Shown here: in pieces, positions 10,801-21,599 of the stretch
How the letters are laid out: each line of letters opens with the position of its first letter
Numbering within the stretch: the stretch's first letter is position 1
Assembly: GCA_947561715.1 (NCBI GenBank)
Contig: OX387204.1
Span: 14,947,001 to 15,011,000 of the forward strand
Length of the DNA: 64,000 nucleotides
Reading direction: 5' to 3'
Source: Ascidia mentula
Taxonomy: Eukaryota; Chordata; Ascidiacea; Phlebobranchia; Ascidiidae
Translations under genes and position numbers: made by a program
The notes under the pieces: model-generated
Told to the model about the DNA's origin: nothing
The model's database searches: none
What the model saw: only the letters and a program-made list of their open reading frames with translations

Positions 10801-13403
10801 GACAAAGGGTTAACTTCGAGATTTGACAATAAGCATAAAAAAACGTCATTGGTCTAGTACTATTCGGTTTTAAGTCAGAAGTCGTCATACACCACTCATT
10901 AGAAATCCTGTTCTATTAACCAACCTGCACCAAATAAGAGAAATTGGAATGACCGCCAAGCACGCCACAATACATATCCAAAAGCACAGGATAAGATTGA
11001 GTGCTTGCTTCTTGAACAATTCCAGTGATGGCGAAAACAAAGCAAACAAGTTGAATTCATCCACGTTGGCAAACGACTCAACTGTGCCATCTGCGGTTGA
11101 TCGCTTTTAATTTGTGAAATTATACATTAAGAAAGTAATTGGAAACAATATGTCCCTTAGGCACAGTTAAAGGTATTCACCGACGCTGCGCCCGCTGTTC
11201 AACTAGGGTTTATCGGGGCAAAGGTGCGACACACCAACATGTATCAAGAAGCGTAAAAACGCAAGAAAAAGGAACACATACATCACTTCTGTCGCGGTAA
11301 TTGTGCCAGTCGGACACATTCTCTACGATTACAATATGCCTGGCTGCAACAGCAACACAATATTAAGAAAGTAGTTGGGGATACCTTGAATATAAGGTTC
11401 GAGCTGAGAGATGATGAATGTTCCGCCAACATACGTTTCAAATGCTGTGAAAAAAGAAGCACAACATTAATATCTAACAACGGAGAAATATTCGAGATGA
11501 TGTTATGTATTTGTCAACGCAACTTTCATTAAACTTTACATGTTCTTATTTTGCGTATTACGTATAAGCAGCGCTGTTTTTTATTACGTTGCATGATTTT
11601 GCCAACAAATTTTCGAAAATTTTGAGCGAATTTAATATTTTATATTGTATTCTTGAACCGATTTTTAATTCATTGTTTTGTTTGTGATGATTTTACGTTA
11701 CCTGTGGTCATATGTTATTTTACCTTAACAAGGATACAATTCGTATTTTGATAAATTTATTCTCAAACAAACCGAATGCAAAGCAAGTGCAGACGACCAC
11801 AAGTGTTGCCAGTTGATCGAGACACATGACCAACACGTGATCCATGCTCGAGAAGTCGCTCCACGGGTCATGCCACATTTTGGAGAGAGAAACCAAATAG
11901 TGCAGTGCTCGATATCCAACCAAAGCCCATTGCTTTAACCTGGAATTTGCGTCATGTTAACGTTTTGCAAACAGCAAAACACGCAACGCATGGTTTTAAC
12001 ATAAAAAAATATATGTATTTATTGTGGCATATATTGAGCTACTTCGGACGAACAGTCTTTGTGAATAGTTACCAATCATGTCACGCAGTGATGTAGGCAA
12101 AGTGCGGTTTATTTGAGCTGATTTCAAATTGCAACAAATAATACGATCTAGTCTTGAAACTGTTTTGTTGAAAAAAGTGACCATTACACATTGCTGAGCA
12201 TTTGGAAAGCCACGTAACATAGCCTACCTATAAACTTCTTGTGTCATGGTAAACGTTTCCGCTACATCTCTTGCGCGTAGAAGGTGTTCTCGTCCTTTTC
12301 CGTATGTCTTTATTCCAACAACGCGAAATCCTTGTGAAAAAAAAACACATACTAACTTATGATTTAGGTTGTTTCAAAACGAATAGTTTTCCCGTTACAC
12401 TTATACAGCATAAAAAAACACTTGCCTAAATAAAAAGTCATTCTTGTACAAACTATCACTGGACAAAAATACAACGTTGCATTTGCGTACCTGTTTGTCC
12501 GGTAAGAGTTTCAACTGCAGCCCATGTGCTCATATGTGCTTCATCTTTATCGGAAAATTTTGTCCGCGGTAAAGATGACCTTTAAAATAAGACCGTACAA
12601 AAGTCAAAAGACTATACTTTGTTCAATGAAATTGTGAAACAATCAGAAATGCTATGATATATTTGCATATAACAACATTGTCTTGAGGTGAAAATGAGAC
12701 CCTTTCTGGCTTTGTACCGTAAAAGAAAACTCTAGGGAAACAGCAACAGCCTTTCCACAGAAAATATGCTGGGTAGGCAGCGCATTCTGGTGCAAGCAGA
12801 CTTGGCCATATACCAGACTTATAATTTACTAACCGGGTTATTTGCCTCACATAAACATCTGAAACCGAAATTACACATTCTGCTTCGTCAGCTCCATCGC
12901 TGTCACAAGCGACATCTATTTCCAATATGTCACCAATGAACTGAGGAAATACTACTCCCAAATTGACATAAGAACCCTCCCTGCAAAAATAAATTAATCA
13001 AAATTTGTACATTCAATGAAAAACGATGAAACTATATACTCAAACACGGAGTTTTCGTCGTCGCGATACAACACCAAGGAGCTGTCTGTCATGGAGCCTC
13101 GAAGTCGGAATATCAGATCCACGTGTCCTCTGTAAAACAGTCTTCGCTTGACAAAAAGAGAAAGAATGTAGACATGAAAATGTGGTGGCGCATTTTCTTG
13201 AAAGCATCTCACTTCACACTTAAAAAGCATACAGAATAAGATCAGACAAACGCTGAACCCATCTCAACAAAACTGCGTACCCTTCTCAACTCCTTTCTGT
13301 CAGCCAGGTAAGCCACATAGCAAAATATACCATAAATTAACAACAACACGGCGGCCAAGCACAAAATGGTAAAGTTTCCTGTTGGTATCTCAGGAATCGC
13401 CAT
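4816..13403 (-). CDS. Divergent, short polycystin-1-like multipass protein (about 903 aa)
   Basis: Seventeen exons on the minus strand: 13403-13281, 13218-13040, 12980-12834, 12579-12491, 12330-12228, 11939-11773, 11444-11385, 11090-10925, 10662-10448, 9404-9279, 8728-8568, 8041-7894, 7485-7253, 6925-6640, 6218-5918, 5269-5227 and 4980-4816. Phases agree at every junction; exon 6 needs a weak GTTTGT donor. The protein starts with a TM helix (ILCLAAVLLLIYGIFCYVAY). Next comes a PLAT-like segment (GHVDLIFRLRGS ... VSVSDVYVRQ) and a linker with KMWHDPWSDF just before TM2, which is the place and pattern of the polycystin-1 HLWxSxxxxPxxxFTRxQR motif. A further TM ends in CRLF, and a long, polar, Pro-rich loop leads to a late TM (LIVFAILAAIQLGEVTLVCV). 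The stop falls before the channel-like C-terminal half of polycystin-1. No large ectodomain precedes TM1. Family assignment rests on order and motifs only; another multipass family is possible. Confidence 0.5.
5598..5864. repeat. Imperfect palindromic (MITE-like) repeat
   Basis: The two halves are inverted copies. ACAGGTGTACACACTGTTTC at about 5650 is mirrored by GAAACAGTCTGTACACCTGT at about 5773, and the similarity extends outwards (GAGCTGC, then CAATTATT). It lies in the penultimate long intron of the polycystin-like gene. A related stretch (GGTCGAAACAGT ... GCTGCACTGATGAGA, inverted) occurs at about 8090-8135, so the motif is dispersed. Confidence 0.7.
6310..6380 (-). repeat. Dispersed repeat, related to one arm of the element at 62084
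   Basis: On the minus strand this reads TGATGATGCTGTTTAGCGAA followed by ACGCGTTTTCTTTAAACTG. The same string, with few changes, occurs at 62375-62420 on the plus strand. It is intronic in the polycystin-like gene. Confidence 0.7.
10069..10364. mobile_element. Non-autonomous hAT-type MITE with 8-bp target duplication
   Basis: A 296-bp element begins CAGTGGTTCTTAACTAGGGG and ends GGTTAAGAATCACTG, so its termini are inverted repeats of the hAT CAGNGG/CCNCTG type. It is flanked on both sides by the identical octamer ATTTAAAA (10061-10068 and 10365-10372), the 8-bp duplication expected of hAT transposases. No coding capacity is seen. It sits in intron 10 of the polycystin-like gene. Confidence 0.9.
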
Positions 13404-14441
13404 GGCGTACTATCCTTCTCATCTGAAATGTTTAACCTTAACAATCTAACTGATAAATGACTGCTTTTTGCGTGCTGCAAAGTTGAAACAATAACAGTTA
13501 GCACAACCTCTATCCTCAAATACACCCATTATTGTTTGATTTTCTCGTTTATGCCGTCACAAACGCAATCCTAGCTTCAACAGTCTCAAATCAATCAATC
13601 GCGTACTTTTGGTTTGTGTGCGTGGGAGTTGGTGTATGAATAGCTATAGAAAGGGTCAATATTTGCATGATAATATACTCATTGTAAGATTTAAATGCAT
13701 CACTTCCTTTTGAATATTGTTTTGCAGTTTGGGATGTTAGTGCAAATCTGCAACAGGAGGGGTCTAAATCAATTTTTGCACAATGTGCTCGTTGAAGATT
13801 TGTTGCAATAGCTCTTAATTCAATGTACGATTTTTTTTGCATTTTACTTGTTTATTTCAAGGTTTTGTAGTTTTTAGGATTCTGGATGACGAACTTTTTT
13901 GATCCAGCCTTCAAGTCAGCGGTGAGCAACGTTTTTACGCTAGGTCATGACCAACACTTAAAACAGAAGATTTGCCGTTAGACCATTATTTTGGTGTTAA
14001 TCAAAACGGTGACTTAACCAAGCAACTTATCAGTAGGAAAAGCGGGGGCAACTAACAAAAAAATCCATCGTGGATGTATGTTCACCTATCCAAATGGAAT
14101 CTTTTGTTTGGTAGTTTGGGTGGGGCGGTGCTGTTGTTAATGACAACAACAACCCCCTTTTTCTGTCAACATCATGAAGGATAACTCTTTACAATGCACC
14201 AATATATGTACTTTAAATATAAGTTGGACATTGCAAGTTGTATTTCGACTTTACTCATAAGAAGATTCTTTCCTCTAAATTCAAAATAAGTCAATTGTAG
14301 GCAGTCAACTATAACATTTATTTGATGAATTTGACATTAAAAGAAACAAATAGAAGAAAAACTATTGTCCATATTTAAACTCCTCCACCAAAGTTATGCT
14401 AAATTGTCATAAAATCATATAAACAGTTAAACCTTATGGCA
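13404..14441. other. Spacer between the polycystin-like gene and DOHH (tandem, both minus strand)
   Basis: No gene is seen. Immediately 5' of the polycystin-like start, the minus strand reads a pyrimidine-rich tract ending in CAG (at about 13421), then 17-20 nt to the ATG. In-frame stops directly upstream of the ATG support this start. The right part is the DOHH 3' flank. Confidence 0.5.
14317..14322 (-). terminator. Poly(A) signal AATAAA for DOHH
   Basis: TTTATT on the plus strand, 120 nt past the DOHH stop: a canonical hexamer at a usual distance. Confidence 0.5.
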
Positions 14442-15329
14442 CTAACTGCTGGCTAAATCATAATTAAGTTGTTGACTGTGTTCGTATTGATACATGTCAA
14501 GTGCAACCTCACAGCTTTCACGAACCACATCGTCTTTGTCATGCAAATACATCTTCAAAATTTGTAAACAATCACTGTTGGCAATTGAGCCAAGTGCCTC
14601 TGCACACTCATGTCGTACCATGCAGTTTTCTTTTACATTTGATAGATTTTCAGAAAGTTGAGACACAACAGCATCATTCTGTAGTTGTCCTAGAACATAG
14701 GCTATTTCATGTCGAAATAAAGCACTGTCTTCACACTTTAAACCTTCTGCTATTGCAACTGCGCCTGGAGTATTGTTGAGATTTCTCAAAGAAAACATGG
14801 CACGGTATCTTTCAAACATTGAGTTCGTTTTGTCCACCAAAATACTTTTTAAAACATCAACGTTGGTTTCTGTGCAGGCTCCAGATGGGGCAGGATCAAC
14901 AGAAGAAAATGGGGAAGGTATGAGATTTTCCTTTAATTCAGCTTGCGACCACTTTATGCGGGCAATAGCAAGCTCACAGGTTTCTGCAACTTCCTGCACT
15001 GGGTCTTTGGCACAGGTTCCTAAAATTGAAAGACAACTTGGGTCTCCAATGGCACCGAGAGCTTCCCCAGCTTCATGCCTGAGTATAGGTGCCAGCTTTT
15101 GATTCTCAAGCAGTGAGATTAATTTAGGCACAGCAGCAGTATTTTGCATTTGCCCGAGACAATATGCCAGTTCATGGTTCAACAAATCAGACTTGTCCAC
15201 AAAGCACCTTGAAATTTCCTGAACAGCATTACTATCGCCGACATTTCGAAGCATGAAAAGTGCTCGAAACCGTTTGCTTAGGTTCACACTTTTGTCATTG
15301 AGGACTGTCCCAATCGCCGCGATATCCAT
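14442..15329 (-). CDS. DOHH: Deoxyhypusine hydroxylase (295 aa, single exon)
   Basis: The enzyme hydroxylates the deoxyhypusine side chain of eIF5A to hypusine, the last step of hypusination, using a di-iron centre in a HEAT-repeat fold. The sequence shows two symmetrical halves of HEAT-like repeats with the four His-Glu iron-ligand pairs: LLNHELAYCLGQ (near residue 52), LRHEAGEALGAIG (near 85), LFRHEIAYVLGQ (near 205) and VRHECAEALGSIA (near 238). Length matches the human protein (about 300 aa), and the ATG opens the conserved N-terminus. The coding region has no intron, unlike the vertebrate gene as I remember it. A splice acceptor-like TTTTGTCAG ends only 7 nt before the ATG, so the leader may be added by splicing in cis or trans. 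Expected location is cytosolic. Confidence 0.97.
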   Translation of the reverse strand: MDIAAIGTVLNDKSVNLSKRFRALFMLRNVGDSNAVQEISRCFVDKSDLLNHELAYCLGQMQNTAAVPKLISLLENQKLAPILRHEAGEALGAIGDPSCLSILGTCAKDPVQEVAETCELAIARIKWSQAELKENLIPSPFSSVDPAPSGACTETNVDVLKSILVDKTNSMFERYRAMFSLRNLNNTPGAVAIAEGLKCEDSALFRHEIAYVLGQLQNDAVVSQLSENLSNVKENCMVRHECAEALGSIANSDCLQILKMYLHDKDDVVRESCEVALDMYQYEHSQQLNYDLASS

Positions 15330-15794
15330 TTTTTAGCTGACAAAAGTACACTTTTTACGATTCTGAATTTGCTATAAACAACAAGTGGTATAGTTTTTGG
15401 AAGCATTACAGCATGGTAAAAAAACTATGTCTACGAAGCAACGATCAGTGCAAACGCATCCATGGAAATACATTAATTTAAAATACGATTAAAACTTCCA
15501 TAAACTCCCAAGCTTTCAAAAAAATCCCGGATTTTTCACTTTTGTCAAAATCAGGCAATAAAATTATCGCATAACGTTCCGCATGATAAAACATTATTGC
15601 ACTAGATTCTCATTAATTATTGTATGTAAAAAAGACTTATATTTCATCTTTTCAAAACAAATTATTACGTTAATTACAATACATGAATTATAATAAAAAC
15701 ATTTTATCCAACGCTAACGCGTAAAGACATTGTGTGGAAAAAAAATCACAGGGACGGTGAGTGGTTTGGCATATGCAGTTGATCGAGAGTTCAA

Positions 15795-15931
15795 CCAAAA
15801 ACTCTTCGGAAAAACGCACCCTCCCACTAAAAAAAGCCTGAAAAGTAAGTGGCGGATATCCGTGTAAATCATTCGGGTGACAATCACGAAATAAAAGAAA
15901 GAATTGCGCTCGTTTTCCGAAGAGTTTTTGG
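15795..15931. repeat. Hairpin: 21-22-bp inverted repeat around a 94-nt loop
   Basis: CCAAAAACTCTTCGGAAAAA at 15795 is mirrored by CGTTTTCCGAAGAGTTTTTG ending near 15931. Arms differ by about one base. It may be the remnant of a small foldback transposon or a structured 5' flank of DOHH. Confidence 0.8.
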
Positions 15932-16739
15932 TTTCGTAAGTCTATATTTGTCAGTTTATTCGCCACATAATTCGATTCGGGGACCAAGCATTATGGCGCA
16001 GAAAAGGACAAAACATATAAATAAATACGGAACACGCTCTTTGCGTACAAGAACTCAATTTTACCCTTTCATTTTTGTTAAAAAATAATTCAATTGTCCG
16101 ACTTATATTCGAGGACGTTTGTACACCAAACAATTAAAATTATGAATATTGGGGAAGGGGACTAATTCCGTGCGACCAACCCCGGGATTTTCTCTGGAAA
16201 GAGGTGTGTTTGAAGTAATTGTGTTGGAATACTTAGGATCTCTACCCATTTTAAATACTTTCACCCTAATTACCCACAAAATTGTCGGAAGCAGCGGATA
16301 CACCGCATTTGTGCCAGGGTTCCACTTTAAACTGTTTTATAGTTAATTCAAGTGTAATTATTTTTAAAACTATTGTTTTTGATCAAATAATACAATCGGA
16401 AATCGTTTAAATATTTTGCTTGAATTGCTCAAAAAAAGTAGGTACAATACTGCTCCATCATGCGGAACCCTATTTGTGAAATCGTGATCAGGATCCGAAT
16501 GACGATAATTATTTTCCACGTGATTATCTTTAATAAATTGCATAAAAATCACACATACGTTCGCTTTCGTCAAAACAAGAAATAGCGTATATGTCGATAT
16601 GGATACCCAAAACACAAAACTTTACTAATCACAACATAATCATGCCACAAGACTGGTACGACTTGTTATGTAATTATAATACAATCATGCAAAAAGAGCA
16701 TGTACGTTTAGTTTTTCAATACCAAACTGTTTATAAGTA

Positions 16740-17138
16740 CCGTATTTTACGGACCATAAAGCGCACCCGATTATAAGGCGCACTGTCAATAAATTGCTTT
16801 GATTAGTTTTTTGTTCATACATAAGGCGCACCGGGCTATAGAACGCAACGTATTTTAAGGAGTATGGGTTACCGTATAAAGCTCATTAAACAAAAACTTG
16901 TTACGTAATAAATGTAAGCATGTCACAATAGTATGAATATCACAGTTGCTAGTTGCTTTTACCGTAGTTTATTGTGTAAGACGGTGGTTTATTTATAATA
17001 GTATCGGTACTGGTTTTGAGTGTAGGCAATAAAGCACTACTTGATCCATACATTAGGCGCACCGGCTTATAAGGCGCACGATCAATTTTTGAGGAAAAAA
17101 AAGGATTTAAGTTGCGCCTTATGGTCCGAAAAATACGG
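16740..17138. mobile_element. 399-bp MITE with TA target duplication
   Basis: The left end CCGTATTTTACGGACCATAA and the right end (reverse complement CCGTATTTTTCGGACCATAA) form terminal inverted repeats. Both ends are flanked by TA (16738-16739, 17139-17140). Sub-terminal copies of ATAAGGCGCAC appear several times inside. No ORF of note. The TA duplication points to a Tc1/mariner- or piggyBac-like mobiliser class; the exact family is not decided here. Confidence 0.85.
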
Positions 17139-17676
17139 TACACAGTTTTGTGTTTTCGGGGCTCTATTGACCGCACAAAGTATTAAAAATCAAATAGATG
17201 CCTTATCAAAATAACTTATTGGTCCCGAAACATACACAAGGCGAAGCTACGTTTATTTTCTCCTTACTTCCCTTTTTCACCGGGCGTTTGCGTTAAAATA
17301 CGTCATGACGGTACTGGTCGCGTGATGTAACTGGTTTGTTCGACTGGGCGTGAAAGGCTCGCAGACGTAGTGAGTTATCTCTACGAGCTCGGTTAAAGAT
17401 TGTTGCGCAATTTCAGTTGTGTTGAACTGCCAAAGTAATGTAGCTTTGACAATCTGTTTAATCACTAGCCCACCATCCATGGGTTATTTTCTAGTTGTTT
17501 CATTCTAAATGTAATTCTAACTATTTACATCGATATTGTTTTGTTACCTACACATTTGTGATAAAAAGGCATAAAAGTTTGTGGTGAGTTTTCATGGCAT
17601 TTGTCTACTTTGTTAATCAGAATAAATCTGTGTTATAGCCGATTGGGTTTAAAAAATTTAGGTCAATTAAAGCAAC

Positions 17677-18540
17677 ATGTTAAGAAAGGAATATCGAATT
17701 GTACTCCCAATCACTGTTGAAGAATACCAAGCTGCCCAGCTGTGGTCGACAGCAGAAGCTAGTAAAAATGAAACTGGTGGTGGTGAAGGTATTGAGGTGA
17801 TAAGTAATGAACCATATGAAGATAAAAAAACTGGAGAGAAGGGCCAATACACACACAAAATATATCACTTGGCTTCCAGGGTGCCCAAGTTCATAGTTTA
17901 TCTTTCTCCTAAAGGTTCATTAGACATGAAGGAAGAAGCATGGAATGCATATCCAAACTGCAAAACAGTTGTAACCAACCCAGAATTCATGAAGGATGGA
18001 TTTGAGGTGCGCATTGAAACCATACACCGTCCTGACATGGGAGAGTCCGAAAATGTTCACAAACTTCCACCTAAAGAATGGGAAAAAACAACTGTGGTCA
18101 AGATCGACATTGCAAATGATCCCATTAAGCGAAGTGACTATAATGAAAAATCGGACCCTGCAAAATTTAAATCTGAAAAGTCTGGACGGGGACCCCTTGG
18201 GAAGCATTGGATAGATCAGTTAAAGGCACAAAGGCAAATTACAGAATCCCAGAATGGTGTTTGTGATGATGAGACCCCAAAACCAATCTACATGTGTGCA
18301 TACAAATTGGTATCCTGTAAATTTAAGTGGTTTGGTATTCAGAACAGAGTGGAGTCAATGATCCACACTCAAGAGCAGCGTCTATTCACAAATTTTCATC
18401 GACAGCTATTTTGCTGGATGGACAATTGGTTTGGGCTCACTATGGATGATATTCGTCAGTTAGAAGATAAAACCAAAAAGGAATTGGATCAAATGAGACA
18501 GACTGGTCAAATACGTGGCACTAAAGTTGAAGAAACCTAA
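17677..18540 (+). CDS. PITPNA/PITPNB: Class I phosphatidylinositol transfer protein (PITP alpha/beta type), 287 aa, intronless
   Basis: The protein moves phosphatidylinositol and phosphatidylcholine between membranes in the cytosol and feeds phosphoinositide synthesis. The whole chain matches the StART-like PITP fold: N-terminal [19 protein letters not shown], the [15 protein letters not shown] loop, the inositol-pocket [40 protein letters not shown] (region of the PKC-site serine), PYMCAYKL-like [18 protein letters not shown], and [20 protein letters not shown] followed by a Lys/Glu-rich terminal helix. It is about 15 residues longer than vertebrate alpha/beta forms, mostly from an insert near residue 195. 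The ATG was chosen because the fold starts directly after it; an acceptor-like TTTAG lies about 18 nt upstream. Vertebrate genes have many introns, so this copy may derive from an mRNA. Confidence 0.95.
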   Translation: MLRKEYRIVLPITVEEYQAAQLWSTAEASKNETGGGEGIEVISNEPYEDKKTGEKGQYTHKIYHLASRVPKFIVYLSPKGSLDMKEEAWNAYPNCKTVVTNPEFMKDGFEVRIETIHRPDMGESENVHKLPPKEWEKTTVVKIDIANDPIKRSDYNEKSDPAKFKSEKSGRGPLGKHWIDQLKAQRQITESQNGVCDDETPKPIYMCAYKLVSCKFKWFGIQNRVESMIHTQEQRLFTNFHRQLFCWMDNWFGLTMDDIRQLEDKTKKELDQMRQTGQIRGTKVEET

Positions 18541-21500
18541 ACACTGGCTATTATTCCAACTTTAGCCACTTGTATATAGTGTCCATTGTTTTAATTGTAC
18601 TTTCTGTAGCGCCATGTGACTAAGTTGTGCAAAAATCTATTTATATGCATCGTCGAGTGTATGATTTCCACAGTTTGCAGGCCATGTTGCTGTAAACTTT
18701 TAGCTATTATTATAAACAACTTGGTGTCAATATGGTTTCTGTTTTGTGCTCCAAAAGAATGCTTAACGTTAAAAGAAATACCAGCATTTTGTTGTGAATG
18801 ATCTTCACAATGCATGATCAATGGTTTTGACAGTGATTTATTGTTTTGTGAAACACTAAAAATGTTTTTTTCGACCGAATAAGCGACTTGAATCTAGTCG
18901 ATTAGGTAATATTAGTGTTTGTTAGTTGTTTGATTGCCGAGCTTTAACTAGGAAAGTGTCGTGCTATGATGTGTAATCACCATTTTCAAACAAACATTTG
19001 CGATTCTTGTTGCTTAAGCACATTTACTTCAAATCTTTTTCCAAGCAATTATACCCATCAACTCTACCTGTATTGTAGAAGTTTCTATATATGTACTTCT
19101 TTATAATGATTAAAGCCCTTCCTTGAAGGACTGCGGACACCCAATTAAAACAATTTAAGTTATGCAATTGTGTTTTCGTTAAGTGTTGGAACACCAACAA
19201 ATGATGTCACCGTCTTCCACGTTGAGTCAGTTGAAATCAACATTCTTTGATAGATATTCTCAACGTTGATATCCTATTGCGCACGTAGTATAGGAATGAA
19301 TTTGAGGGGTCAATCGAGGTGAAAGGATTTATTGATTAGCACATTTTGAAGATGTTCATTGATTTTGTACTGGGTCCAAAGTATTGGTTAATTGCCAGAT
19401 CTGGCAATTTACTAAAATCAAAGATAATTTGGATATAAATAGTTTGTTAGTTGAGTAAGGTAGATTTTAAACCATGCCAATCACACCAAATTTCCGCGTT
19501 GCTACAAACATGTACTTCAATTTCCAGCTTGCACTTGTTTTAAAATAAACCAGGGCAAGTGGTTTTGCAAACAGTTTTTGACCTCTTCGAAACAAATCGT
19601 TCTGCTGAAAACCATTTTAACAGGTCGACAGGCGCCATGTGTTTGCGTCCATGGGCTTTTAGCAAACATTACCACCATGTCGCTTTCATTTTCCCCACAA
19701 TTTACTTTACGAATGATCACAGGGTTCCTTTAATTTTCACCATTTAATTTGAGGCAAATTCGGCTTTTCTTTTAGGAAATTACCTTCAGTTGTTATTTTT
19801 ATGTTGTAGGGTCACGGAAAAAGGGCAAAAAAACGTCTCGAAATTACCTTGTGTTTTTTGCTTACACAAGTAACTTTTTTTGAGAGGGATATAATTCTGC
19901 CTAAACAGTAATTATGTGACATACATTCTAAGTACTTTCTTCATCACGTTATTTCGACGGTGTAATATTATCAAAAATATGTCCTATTTTGCGCAGAATT
20001 TCTGCTGGTTGGGTTTTACGCCCAATTTAGATTTTCAGCACAGAAGCAATTGGCATCGCGAACAACAGAATAAAGATTGATTCAGAGCTGTTAGTCGTGG
20101 CAGCAGTGAACAAACAGCAGCAACACCACACGGGTAACCTTTGGCCAAACTCACTGCTTACCTGCAAACAAATTAATAACGCCTACGTTGACTCCATGAC
20201 GTGTTCGTGCATCAAACCTTAGCCAGTATTGATGGTGGTATGCCGTGTCATACAAATAACAGACACTTGGATTTTTGTTACCGCGCTAACACGCAGTTCA
20301 CTTGTATTCGGCATTCCAGGTTTGTGCGATTGCGTTTACTGAAAAGATTGATTTTTAAGGTCACGTTACGCAATAAACGACATGGCAAACATACGACAAA
20401 CGCACAAAGAACAGAATTCAGCTTATTGCACTTTGTCGTAACGGTTTATTGCATTCGGGCCACCAGGTCTATAAACTTATGTAACCTCCCGAAGGCCACA
20501 TGCGATTACAAACCCAATAAAATAGTGGTGACTTTGTTTTGGTCTATTAATTTACGAGTGAAGCTTCGGCAATAGGACGGCAAAATAAGCCAAGTTTTTT
20601 AAGCCATGCGTATTGCACGGGCCGAGAGTGGATTTTTTACACGACGAGTCTGGCAGATAAGATACATTTGAAAGCAACGAAAGGTTAGTGCCGTGTCTCC
20701 AGAATGGAAATTACAATTTGCTACACGTAATACTAGGTTCGACCTAAAAAGCAAAGCTAAACACCAGAAAGGTCACAATCAAGCAATGAAAGGCAGCAAT
20801 TACCATAATGCGGCATACCGTACAGCCCAATAGAAAATGAAAACCGTCAATATGCAGCCGGTGAAAATGAGAGGAACAAAACAGAAGCGCAGCCATAACC
20901 TGAATTGGACTAAAAAATCAATAGACCATCGCCGTCAATTGCTCATTGATTTTCGCCGCGCTCAAACTTGCCACGCTGATTACAACGTCGAGAATATGTA
21001 ACATCTAATTAAGTTCCATTTTGGGGCGCAACTGCCAGCTATGGAGATGGTCCGCGGTACCAACAACCATGCAGCTATCTCGGGCTGACAGTTGGTTGAA
21101 TAGAGTTTTGTCCAATGAAACTTATTTGCATGGCAATTTGCGCTCGAATACCAATACTAGACAGCTGAAAGGGGCTGTTATCGCGTGCAGAATAGATGAC
21201 CTAATTCCATGTTCATGTGTAAATAGACAATCGTTCCGCAATCTTTAAAGAGACGTATTATCCACACCCCACACCTGCAACACCGCATGCAACTATTCTA
21301 CCACCCTAGAGTCCACAGAAACAGGGTATACGGTTTAAACAACTGGCAACGGAATACAAAATTTACGTTACAAAAGTTATCATCGTTTATCACAGGAAAG
21401 GAGGGTCGTTCCGGTCTTGTTACATCAACAATTGCACTGTATAAGATAACAGGTATATGTAGTGGCTCTAATATGTATAAAACGGTAGTAATTGTGCGCC

Positions 21501-21599
21501 TGCGCAAGCAGCTTTAAGCACGCATTTACAAGTTACCTATATGCCATACATAATTGTGTAAACGCCGAATAGCAGACGAATTCGTCAACGAAAACTCAA
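18541..21599. other. Intergenic, convergent 3' ends of PITP (+) and TBC1D9 (-)
   Basis: About 3 kb without a supported gene. ATTAAA-type hexamers occur near 19109 for PITP. Several open frames of 60-124 codons exist (for example 20201-20575 +) but have no splice context, motif or family resemblance. I see no RNA gene here. Confidence 0.6.

Larger units (their letters stand above)
15330..17676. other. Divergent intergenic region (DOHH / PITP)
   Basis: No supported gene. It holds the upstream regions of two divergently transcribed genes, a hairpin at 15795-15931 and a TA-flanked MITE at 16740-17138. Short ORFs here show no splice or family support. Confidence 0.6.

Noticed and set aside
12228-12330. 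Alternative GTTTAT donor for exon 5 of the polycystin-like gene
   Set aside because: The GTAGGC donor with the CCAG acceptor at 11939 restores phase with better splice signals.
20201-20575. 124-codon ORF (+) in the PITP-TBC1D9 spacer
   Set aside because: No recognisable motif, splice context or compositional bias; consistent with chance.
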